Below are positions 16,361 through 23,839 of a stretch of DNA of 64,000 bases, piece by piece (the first letter of the stretch is position 1; each line of letters opens with the position of its first letter). The DNA is from Ferrimonas balearica. Its GTDB lineage: Bacteria > Pseudomonadota > Gammaproteobacteria > Enterobacterales > Shewanellaceae. The stretch is from positions 186,001-250,000 of the forward strand of contig NZ_JAHVHV010000005.1 in NCBI RefSeq assembly GCF_019802085.1. The letters are read 5' to 3'. Below the pieces are notes generated by a model. It searched no databases, was not told where the DNA came from, and worked only from the letters and a program-made list of their open reading frames with translations. The translations under genes and the position numbers were made by a program.

Positions 16361-19198
16361 ATGGGACCGCCCTTGACCTCACTGCGTTTCTCCCCCTGGC
16401 GTTCGGTTGCAGGAAAATTGCTGATCGCCTTTGTGATCCTGGCGAGCCTGTCGGTGCTGGCGGCGGTGCTTGGCTGGATAAGCCTGTCCCAGCTGCGCGC
16501 CTCCCACCAGCAGCTGACCGAGCAGGCGGTACCGGCGCTCAACCAGTCCCGGGCCATCGCCGAGCTGTCCGGGCGAACCCTCAATGGCGGGCGGCTGATG
16601 GCGGAGATCCCAAGCCCTCGCACCCTGGACCAGACCTGGCAAACCCTGGAGGCCACCAACGCGGCCTTGGATAAGCAGCTGGACCAGCTGCTGGGGATGG
16701 AACCGGGCCAGCGCACCACCCTCAAACAGCTGCACCGGGAGGTGAGGGCCATCCTGACCCGGATGCACACTCTGGCGCAGGCCCAGTTGGCGGACCAGCA
16801 GGCGTTTGATGACCGGTTCGCCCGGGTCAACGAGGCGGCCAATGCCCTGGCGGATCTTGCCGACGGTCAGCTGGCCAACGCCGAGACCGTCCTGGTGGCC
16901 CGCAGCCTGGGGCTCTACGACAGCCCCAACCGCGCCGCCCAGGTGGACGGCCTGGTGGAGCAGGATCTGATGCAGATCCGACGAATGAACGAGCTCAAAA
17001 GCACCCTGCTGCGGCTGCGACGCACCCTGGTGCTGCTGCCCTACCTGTCGAATCCCCAGCCCATGACCGAGCAGGGGCGCCAGTTTGCCCAACTGGCGGA
17101 GTACCTGCCCCTGCAGCTGGCCTGGGTGGCGGATCCGGAGCGTCGCGCCGCCATGGAGAACCACGCCGCGGTGCTCCGTCAGGGGGGGACGCTGTTCCAT
17201 GCCCGCCATGAGCTGAGTCGCCAGAGCACCCAGATGAGCGCGGCGCTGACCCAGCTGGTTGAGCGGTTCGAGGCGATGAACGAGACGGTCCTGGGCTTGG
17301 TGGTCCGGGCCAACGCCGGTCTGTCCGATGCCCAGCAGCAGATCGAGCGGGACTACCAGTGGGCCCTGTGGGGGCTGCTGCTGTTGGGGCTGGTGGCGGC
17401 CCTGGTGGCGGGCTTCGTGCTCTGGCGGGTGGTCTACCGGGAGGTGGTGGTGCGCCTCAATGGCACCACGCAGGCGCTGCTGCGATTGGCCGAAGGGGAC
17501 CGAGACGTGCCGATCATCCGGGGGGGCAGTGACGAGCTCAGCCGGCTGGCGGGGGCCATCGACACCTTCAAAGCCACGGCCCTGGCCCGAGAGCAAGCTG
17601 AGCAAGCCCTGCGGGCCCAGCATCAACGCCTGGAGCAGGCGGTGACCGAGCGCACCGATGCCCTGAACCGGGCCAACGGGCGTCTGGCCAAGCAACTGGA
17701 GGCCACCGCGGAGGCCAAAGCCCAGGCGGAAGCCGCCAGCCGGGCCAAGACCACCTTCCTGGCCACCATGAGCCACGAAATTCGCACCCCCATGAACGGG
17801 ATCCTCGGCACCGCCGAGCTGATGGCGGACGCCAACCTGAGCCCCCAGCAGGATCATTACCTGGGGGTGATCCGCCGCTCCGGCGAGGCGCTGCTGGACG
17901 TGCTCAACGACGTGCTGGACTACTCCAAAATCGAAGCGGGCCACCTGAACCCGTTGACCGAACCGGTGGAGGTGGGCCGTCTGGCCCAGGCGGTGGTGGA
18001 CACCCTGGCCTCCCGGGCCGCCCAGAAACGGCTCACGCTGCGGGTGGAGCAGCGCAGCGCCCTGGCAGCGGCTTACCTGGGGGATGGGGGCAAGCTGCGC
18101 CAGGTGCTGCTCAACCTGGTGGGCAACGCCATCAAGTTCACCGAGCGAGGCGAGGTGGTGCTGGCGGTGTGGGAGCAGGATGGGGCGCTCACCCTGGCGG
18201 TGGAGGACACCGGCATGGGCATCGAGCCGGCTCGGCAGCGCTCGGTGTTCGAGCCCTTCCAGCAAAGTCGCAGCGGCGAACAGTGGGGCGGCACCGGGCT
18301 GGGGCTGCCCATCAGCCGGCGCCTGGTGGAGGCCATGGGGGGCGCTTTGACCCTCGACAGCACACCGGGTCAGGGCAGCGCCTTTGAGGTGACCCTGCCT
18401 TGGCCCCACACCGAGGCGGTGCAGGCCCCGCAACCGCGCCCCCAGGCCCTGCCCAGTGCCACTGTTCTGGTGGTGGAGGACAACGCGGTCAACCGCATGG
18501 TGATGGCCGGATTTCTCGGCAAGTTGGGTCAGCGTGTGGTGATGGCGGACAGCGGCGCCGCGGCCCGGGCCCAGGCAGCAGCGCAAGCGTTTGACCTGGC
18601 GCTGGTGGACATCCGCCTGCCCGATGGCGACGGTGTCGAGCTGCAAGGTCAGCTCAAGGCGCTGCAACAGAGTCACTTTGGCCGCGCGCTGCCCTGCATC
18701 GCCGTATCTGCCCAGGTGTTCGAGGAGCAGGTTCGGGATTACCTGGCGGCGGGCTTCGAGGGCTTTGTGGCCAAGCCGGTGCGCCTGTCCCGGCTGGCCG
18801 ACGCCCTGGCCGGGCAACTGGGGAACGGCGAGCCCGAGGGAGCGATGGAGGTCCCCAAGGTGGCCCGGGGGGTGGATTGGGCGCAGTTGGCGCAGGACCG
18901 CTCGGTGCTGGGTCAGGCGCTTATCCAGACCATGGTGAGCCGGTTCGAGTCGGAGGCCCAGGCCACGCTGGCGGCCATGGCGACGGCGTCGGAAGGGGAG
19001 GCGCTGGCGGCGCTGGCCCACAAGCTTAAGGGGGGCGCCAGTGCCCTGGGGCTGGTGGCGCTGGGCGAGCTTTGCCAGCAGATTGAGCAGGGGGGGCAGT
19101 GGAGCCCGATTGGCTCCGAGGCCCTGGCGCAGCAGCTGGCCGAGGACCTGGCCCGGCTCAGACAGTGGTTGGCCGAACCGGACCCCACCGGAGAGTGA
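16361..19198 (+). CDS. torS: Hybrid sensor histidine kinase TorS
   Basis: A 945-residue unorthodox sensor. Two membrane segments (about residues 19-40 and 337-360) flank a large periplasmic helical sensor. HAMP follows (360-415), then a coiled coil, a histidine kinase core with phospho-His472 in TMSHEIRTPMNG, an ATPase domain (NLVGNAIKFTERG, GTGLGLPIS), a receiver with Asp750 in LVDIRLPDGDG and a C-terminal Hpt domain with His887 in LAHKLKGGASALG. This His-Asp-His layout is that of TorS, which detects TMAO-bound TorT and phosphorylates TorR. Start ATG lies 47 bp from torT. Confidence 0.93.
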   Translation: MGPPLTSLRFSPWRSVAGKLLIAFVILASLSVLAAVLGWISLSQLRASHQQLTEQAVPALNQSRAIAELSGRTLNGGRLMAEIPSPRTLDQTWQTLEATNAALDKQLDQLLGMEPGQRTTLKQLHREVRAILTRMHTLAQAQLADQQAFDDRFARVNEAANALADLADGQLANAETVLVARSLGLYDSPNRAAQVDGLVEQDLMQIRRMNELKSTLLRLRRTLVLLPYLSNPQPMTEQGRQFAQLAEYLPLQLAWVADPERRAAMENHAAVLRQGGTLFHARHELSRQSTQMSAALTQLVERFEAMNETVLGLVVRANAGLSDAQQQIERDYQWALWGLLLLGLVAALVAGFVLWRVVYREVVVRLNGTTQALLRLAEGDRDVPIIRGGSDELSRLAGAIDTFKATALAREQAEQALRAQHQRLEQAVTERTDALNRANGRLAKQLEATAEAKAQAEAASRAKTTFLATMSHEIRTPMNGILGTAELMADANLSPQQDHYLGVIRRSGEALLDVLNDVLDYSKIEAGHLNPLTEPVEVGRLAQAVVDTLASRAAQKRLTLRVEQRSALAAAYLGDGGKLRQVLLNLVGNAIKFTERGEVVLAVWEQDGALTLAVEDTGMGIEPARQRSVFEPFQQSRSGEQWGGTGLGLPISRRLVEAMGGALTLDSTPGQGSAFEVTLPWPHTEAVQAPQPRPQALPSATVLVVEDNAVNRMVMAGFLGKLGQRVVMADSGAAARAQAAAQAFDLALVDIRLPDGDGVELQGQLKALQQSHFGRALPCIAVSAQVFEEQVRDYLAAGFEGFVAKPVRLSRLADALAGQLGNGEPEGAMEVPKVARGVDWAQLAQDRSVLGQALIQTMVSRFESEAQATLAAMATASEGEALAALAHKLKGGASALGLVALGELCQQIEQGGQWSPIGSEALAQQLAEDLARLRQWLAEPDPTGE

Positions 19199-19213
19199 AG
19201 GCCGGCAGGGGGC

Positions 19214-19864
19214 TTACTGAAACAGCCGCAGGGGCAGGGGCTTGACCTCAAGTGCCTGCTCAAGCCCCGAGAGGACGCTGGCGGTCAGACGGGCCAGGCC
19301 CTGGTAGTAGGGGGTCTGCGCGGCCTCGAACAGGGTGTCGCAAAAGCACTCGGACCAGGGCAGCAGATGCTCCGCCAGCAGCACCCTCAGCGCTTCCAGG
19401 GCATGCCCTTGGGGCGTTTCACACTGCTGGTCCAGCAAACTGGCCACCGCCGACAGCATCAAACCGATGTGATCCACCGGCTCGCTGAGCTCGGTGGTCA
19501 CCACGATGCCCCACTGCTGGTAAAAGCGCATCAGGGCCTGGGTGGAGGGGCCACAGAGCAGCCGCTTCTCATGCAGGTAGGGGCTGCCCCAGGGGATCGC
19601 CTTGAGGGTCACCGGGCCAATAAAGAGCGCGGTGAAATCCTGTTGCAGGCGGGGCAGCAGGGCGGCGTTGCCCTGGGCGAGGGCCTCGGCCAGCAGCGCC
19701 AGCCCCTCGGCGCGGCGACCAGGCTCGCCGGTGCTGGGCCAGCTGTGCACCGCATCGACGTCCCGAAGGCGCGTCAGCATGGCGTCACTGGGGGCGTAGT
19801 AGAGGGCGTGATACAGCACGTTGCACTGGGCCTGGTAGTGGCGCAGCTGTGACTCGTTCAGCAT
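19214..19864 (-). CDS. TorD/DmsD-family molybdoenzyme chaperone
   Basis: A 216-residue protein; the ATG at 19864 (MLNESQLRHY) has GGAG 6 bases upstream and is preferred to a TTG seven codons earlier. The all-helical TorD/DmsD fold is supported by DFTALFIGPVTLKAIPWGSPYLHEKRLLCG, where E/DF..LF.GP is the family motif, and by EPVDHIGLML, the conserved DHIG(A/L) region. These chaperones hold the Tat signal of molybdoenzymes until cofactor insertion. Third gene of dmsA-dmsB-dmsD order, 25 bp after dmsB. Confidence 0.88.
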   Translation of the reverse strand: MLNESQLRHYQAQCNVLYHALYYAPSDAMLTRLRDVDAVHSWPSTGEPGRRAEGLALLAEALAQGNAALLPRLQQDFTALFIGPVTLKAIPWGSPYLHEKRLLCGPSTQALMRFYQQWGIVVTTELSEPVDHIGLMLSAVASLLDQQCETPQGHALEALRVLLAEHLLPWSECFCDTLFEAAQTPYYQGLARLTASVLSGLEQALEVKPLPLRLFQ

Positions 19865-19889
19865 GGCAGGGCTCCGTTCACTCAAGGGC

Positions 19890-20531
19890 TCAGACTTCGG
19901 CCCAGTTCAGCACCTGGCCCTGCTCCGAGCCGCTGGGGCGGCTGTGCCGGTTGGGGGCGATGATGAGATTGGGCTGGGTGAGGTCACTGCTGGGCAGGGG
20001 CGCCACGTCGGGTTTCACCGCCTCGGGGTAGCGGGCCTTGAGCTCGGCCATGGGGCCGAAATCCAGGGCCCGCATCGGGCAGGATTCGACGCAGATGGGC
20101 TTCAGGCCCTGGTCGATGCGCTCGAAGCAGCCGTCACACTTGGTCATCAGGCCCTGGGCCGGGTCATACTGGGGCGCGTCATAGGGGCAGTAGGCAGCGC
20201 ACATCTCGCACCCGATGCACTGCTCGGCGTCCACGTGTACCAGGCCATCCTTACTCCGTTTGTGCATGGCGCCGGTGGGGCAGCGCTCGACGCAGGGCGG
20301 GTTGCTGCAGTGGTTGCAGCCGATGGAGAGGTAGTAGGCGAACACGTCCTGTTTCAGGGTGCCGTCGGCCTGGGGGGCCCACTGGCCGCCGCCGTACTCG
20401 TAGACCCGCCGCCAGATCACCCCCACGGGGAGATCGTTCTTATCCTTGCAGCTGACGTGACAGGTTTTGCAGCCCGTGCACTTGCTGGCATCGACGTAGA
20501 AGCCGTACTGCTGTTTCACTTGCATGCTCAT
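19890..20531 (-). CDS. dmsB: DMSO reductase iron-sulfur subunit DmsB
   Basis: A 213-residue ferredoxin-type subunit with sixteen cysteines in four clusters: CTGCKTCHVSC, CNHCSNPPCVERCP, CIGCEMCAAYCP and CDGCFERI...PICVESCP, each ligating a [4Fe-4S] centre. It passes electrons to DmsA. It lies 6 bp after dmsA and before a TorD-like chaperone. No membrane anchor subunit (DmsC) follows, which is unusual: E. coli has dmsABC. Confidence 0.94.
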   Translation of the reverse strand: MSMQVKQQYGFYVDASKCTGCKTCHVSCKDKNDLPVGVIWRRVYEYGGGQWAPQADGTLKQDVFAYYLSIGCNHCSNPPCVERCPTGAMHKRSKDGLVHVDAEQCIGCEMCAAYCPYDAPQYDPAQGLMTKCDGCFERIDQGLKPICVESCPMRALDFGPMAELKARYPEAVKPDVAPLPSSDLTQPNLIIAPNRHSRPSGSEQGQVLNWAEV

Positions 20532-20537
20532 CTCCTA

Positions 20538-22982
20538 TCAGGCCTTTTTGATTTCAACGCGGTTGGTGTGCTGACCGTTGCCCTTGGACAGGGGGGTGGC
20601 GCGCTGGGAGGTCAGGGTGTTGAGGCAGCCACCGGTGTCCACCGACTGACCGAACCCCTGGTACCAGGCGCCCTGACCCAGGGCGGTCACGCCGGGCATG
20701 ATGCGGGGAGTGATCTTGGCGGGCACCTGGATCCGCCCCCGCTGGTTGTAGACGACCACGCTGTCGCCGGGCTGGATCCCCCGGGCCTGGGCGTCGATGG
20801 GGTTCATCCACACCGCGTCCTCCACCGCCTCACGCAGCCAGGGGACGTTGTGGTAACTGGAGTGCACCCGGCCCTTGGTGTGGTAGCCGGTCAGCTGCAG
20901 CGGGAACTGCGCCTGTTTGTTTTCCAGGTCCTGGTATCCGTCCCAGGTGGGCACGTACTTGGGCAGGGCGGAGATCACGTCGCCCTCGTTCAGGGTCCAG
21001 GTGGCGGCCTTGTGGGCCAGCTGGCTGGAGTAGATCTCGATTTTGCCCGACGGGGTGTTGAGCGGGTGGGCTTCGGGGTCGTTGCGAAACGCCTCCAGCA
21101 CGATGTAGCTGCCGCTGGGCAGGTGCTTGCGGAAGATCCCCTGCTTCATCATCTGGTCTTTGCTGGGCAGCTCCGGGTTGGCCTCCTGGGCCTGGGCGTA
21201 GAACTCGGCGCGCCACTGGTCGGCGGTTTTGCCTTCGGTAAAGGCCGCCTCCACCCCCCAGCGTTTGGCCAGCTCCACGCAGATGTCGTACACCGGGCGG
21301 CACTCGAACATCGGGCCGACACTGCTGCTCATCTGAATGAGGGTGCCGGTGTCCCCGGCGGCGTAGGCCTGGTTGACCAGGTCCTCCGACTCCAGCCAGC
21401 TCACGTCCGGCAGCACCACATCGGCAAACTGGGCCGAGGGGGTCATCCAGTTGTCGATCACCAGGATGAACTCGCACTGGCTGGTGTCCGCCAGGATCCG
21501 CTCGGTTTTCTTGGTTTCGGCGTGCTGGTTGATCAGGGCATTGCCGGCGTAGTTGATGATCGCCTTAATGTTGGTGCCAAGCTTGCCGTCGCCGTTCTCA
21601 TCCAGCTGCGCCTTGGGCAGGACCACGCCGTCTTTGAGCACGGACATGTTCTTCCCATCCTGAATCGCCTGGGTGAAGGTGAAGAAGGAGATCTGTTTTT
21701 TCACCGGGTTGTCGCCGGTGGGCATCTTGGGGGCGTGCAGGGACGCGCCGGTGCACAGGGCGCCGTTGTTGGTGCCCGGCAGCCCTAGCTGGCCCAGCAG
21801 AATGGGCAGCATGTGGGCAGCCCGGATGTTGTTCTCCCCCGCCGCCTGACGGCTCAGGGAGGCCGCCACGTGGATGAAGGGGGCCTTGGCCGCGGCCAGC
21901 TCCCTGGCCAGCTGGGCGATGGTGTCGGCGTCGATGCCGGTGATGGGGGCCGCCCAGGCCGGGGTTTTGGCCAGGCCGTCGGGGCCCTCGCCCAGGATGT
22001 GCGCCTTGTAGGACTCTTCGTAGCCGACCCCCTCGGGCAGGGTTTTCTCGTCGTAGCCCACCGTGTAGGTGTCCAAAAACGCCTGGTCGACCCAGTCATG
22101 GGTAATGAACTCGTAGGCCAGGGCCTCCATCAGCGCGGCGTCAGTACCGGGGCGGATGGGGATCCACTGGTCCTCTTTGCCCAGGGCGGAGTCGGTGTAG
22201 CGGGGATCGATGATGATGGTCTTGAACGGCTTACCCTGCTCGGCGCGCGCTTTTTGCTTGGCCTGGATGATGGTCAGGTAGTCGTAGGACTCACCGGCGC
22301 CGCTCATGCGGATCTCCGAAGGGTTGTGGCCGATCAGCAGCACCAGATCCGAATTGTTCATCTCGGCGTTGGAGGAGCCGCGCCAGCCCAGGTTGGCGTC
22401 CCCCCAGGTGTAGTGGGCCGCCTTGTAGAGTTGGGCCCAGCTGTAATCTCCGTAGGTGCCCAGGTAGCCGCCGGTCAGGTTCATCAGGCGGTAGAGGCAC
22501 TGCTTGCCGGAGAAGTGGTAGCCGGCCCCGGAGTTGTAGGTGAAGTGGGTGCTCTCGGGCCCGTAGGTTTGGCGCAAACGGCCCAGCTCCTTGGCCACCA
22601 GATCCAGGGCTTCCTCCCAGCTGATGCGCTCAAACTGGCCGCTGCCCCGCGGGCCGACCCGGCGCATGGGGTACTTGAGGCGGTCGGGGGCGTAGACCCG
22701 CTGGCGCAGGGAGCGACCGCGCAGGCAGGCCCGAACCTGGTGCGCACCGTATTCGTCCTTCTGGTCGAAGTCGGTCTCGACCCGGGTGATGATGCCGTCC
22801 CGGCTGAACACCCGCACCGGGCAGTTGGAGCCGCAGTTCACCAGGCAGGAGCTCCAGTTGAGCTGCTCGGGGCCGGGGGGCGCGGCCACCGGGGCCTGGG
22901 GCGCGGGGCCACAGCCGGTGACGGCCGCGGCGGCGCCCAAGGTGGCGCTCATCTTAAGAAAATCGCGGCGTTCCAGTTTCAT
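20538..22982 (-). CDS. dmsA: DMSO/N-oxide reductase catalytic subunit DmsA
   Basis: An 814-residue molybdopterin enzyme. The N-terminus has a twin-arginine motif (RRDFLKM) followed by a hydrophobic core and a lipobox-like AVTGC, suggesting a Tat-exported lipoprotein. The FS0 cluster Cys are in CLVNCGSNCP and RACLRGRS, matching E. coli DmsA closely. GTYGDYSWAQ carries the serine expected to ligate molybdenum. DmsA reduces DMSO and related oxides in anaerobic respiration. It heads the dmsA-dmsB-chaperone operon next to torRST; the promoter region holds four TorR-like decamers. Confidence 0.93.
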   Translation of the reverse strand: MKLERRDFLKMSATLGAAAAVTGCGPAPQAPVAAPPGPEQLNWSSCLVNCGSNCPVRVFSRDGIITRVETDFDQKDEYGAHQVRACLRGRSLRQRVYAPDRLKYPMRRVGPRGSGQFERISWEEALDLVAKELGRLRQTYGPESTHFTYNSGAGYHFSGKQCLYRLMNLTGGYLGTYGDYSWAQLYKAAHYTWGDANLGWRGSSNAEMNNSDLVLLIGHNPSEIRMSGAGESYDYLTIIQAKQKARAEQGKPFKTIIIDPRYTDSALGKEDQWIPIRPGTDAALMEALAYEFITHDWVDQAFLDTYTVGYDEKTLPEGVGYEESYKAHILGEGPDGLAKTPAWAAPITGIDADTIAQLARELAAAKAPFIHVAASLSRQAAGENNIRAAHMLPILLGQLGLPGTNNGALCTGASLHAPKMPTGDNPVKKQISFFTFTQAIQDGKNMSVLKDGVVLPKAQLDENGDGKLGTNIKAIINYAGNALINQHAETKKTERILADTSQCEFILVIDNWMTPSAQFADVVLPDVSWLESEDLVNQAYAAGDTGTLIQMSSSVGPMFECRPVYDICVELAKRWGVEAAFTEGKTADQWRAEFYAQAQEANPELPSKDQMMKQGIFRKHLPSGSYIVLEAFRNDPEAHPLNTPSGKIEIYSSQLAHKAATWTLNEGDVISALPKYVPTWDGYQDLENKQAQFPLQLTGYHTKGRVHSSYHNVPWLREAVEDAVWMNPIDAQARGIQPGDSVVVYNQRGRIQVPAKITPRIMPGVTALGQGAWYQGFGQSVDTGGCLNTLTSQRATPLSKGNGQHTNRVEIKKA

Positions 22983-23065
22983 GAAGCATACCTCTAGCTG
23001 TGGGCAGGCCCGGCCTGGGCAGCGCAGCCGGCGGGGCGGGTTCTGAGCCGCAGAATAGGGCGTTG

Positions 23066-23127
23066 GTATGAACGTGTTGGAAAGGGATTTGAACGGCTTA
23101 GGTCAAGATATGAAAAAAGATGAACAG
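23066..23127 (-). promoter_or_regulatory. Four phased TorR-box-like decamers upstream of dmsA
   Basis: Read on the minus strand, decamers resembling the TorR box CTGTTCATAT occur at 23118-23127 (CTGTTCATCT), 23108-23117 (TTTTTCATAT), 23087-23096 (CCGTTCAAAT) and 23066-23075 (ACGTTCATAC), with 9, 8, 8 and 7 matches. Their TTCA cores are 10, 21 and 21 bp apart, so all face one side of the helix. They are 84-145 bp upstream of the dmsA start. Confidence 0.65.
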
Positions 23128-23219
23128 CCCGGGGGTTTTGGTGAAAGGGCTCACAAAATCCCGGGGTCCGCCAGGGCTGGCCAGCGGCGGGGCGCGTCGA
23201 AACTGTGACCTGGCGCCAT

Positions 23220-23248
23220 AAAAAATGGCCAGCGTCAGGGGCTGGCCA
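23220..23248 (-). terminator. Intrinsic terminator of crr
   Basis: On the minus strand CTGGCCAGCCCCTGACGCTGGCCA is followed by six T residues, 20 bp after the crr stop codon. It ends the pts transcript. Confidence 0.9.
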
Positions 23249-23268
23249 GGGTCATCGAGTGGGGCGGT

Positions 23269-23778
23269 TTAGAGGAAGGCGCGCAGGATGGCGCTTTGGC
23301 CGGCCACCACCTCCCCCTCCTGCTTGTCCAGGGACTGGACGTCCTCCATGTTGGCGATCACCACCGGGGTCAGCACGCTCTTGGCGTTCTCCTTGAGGTA
23401 ATCCAGGTCGAACTCCAGGATGGGATCACCGGCGCTGACCTGTTGGCCGGCTTCCGCCAGGCGGGTGAAGCCGGCGCCGCGCAACTCCACGGTGTCGATG
23501 CCAAAGTGCACGAACAGCTCCAGCCCCAAAGGGGACTCCAGAGAGAAGGCGTGGTTGGCGTCGAAGATCTGGCCGATGGTGCCGTCGATGGGGGCCACCA
23601 CCTGGTGGCCGGTGGGATCGATGGCCACCCCGTCGCCGACGATCTTCTCGGAAAACACCACGTCGGGCACCTGCTCGATGGGCACCAGGCGGCCGGAGAC
23701 CGGCGCCAGGATCGCCACGCCATCGGCGGGGACCTCGCGGTTAGCCATCATGCGACGTAAGCGGCTGAAAAATCCCAT
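23269..23778 (-). CDS. crr: PTS glucose-specific EIIA component
   Basis: A 169-residue protein starting MGFFSRLRRMM; the upstream frame extension lacks a start signal. It matches E. coli IIA-Glc: APVSGRLVPIEQVPDVVFSEKIVGDGVAI, the phospho-His91 in ELFVHFGIDTVEL and the partner His76 in DANHAFSL. It receives phosphate from HPr, passes it to sugar IIBC components and regulates adenylate cyclase and permeases. Last gene of ptsH-ptsI-crr, 61 bp after ptsI, then a terminator. Confidence 0.97.
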   Translation of the reverse strand: MGFFSRLRRMMANREVPADGVAILAPVSGRLVPIEQVPDVVFSEKIVGDGVAIDPTGHQVVAPIDGTIGQIFDANHAFSLESPLGLELFVHFGIDTVELRGAGFTRLAEAGQQVSAGDPILEFDLDYLKENAKSVLTPVVIANMEDVQSLDKQEGEVVAGQSAILRAFL

Positions 23779-23839
23779 GGGTGTTGACCTTATGACGACG
23801 AGAGTACGGGGGAGTCCGAGTCTCAATGTTAGCTGAAAA

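Noticed and set aside
16379-19021. An 880-codon minus-strand frame opposite torS
   Set aside because: TorS is unmistakable; the antisense product lacks any motif and mirrors GC codon bias.
19863-21788. A 641-codon plus-strand frame opposite dmsB and dmsA
   Set aside because: DmsA/B cysteine and Tat motifs on the minus strand are decisive; the plus product has no domain.
23090-23107. FNR/ArcA-like site in TTGAACGGCTTAGGTCAA before dmsA
   Set aside because: The half-sites are ten bases apart, not the six required for an FNR site.
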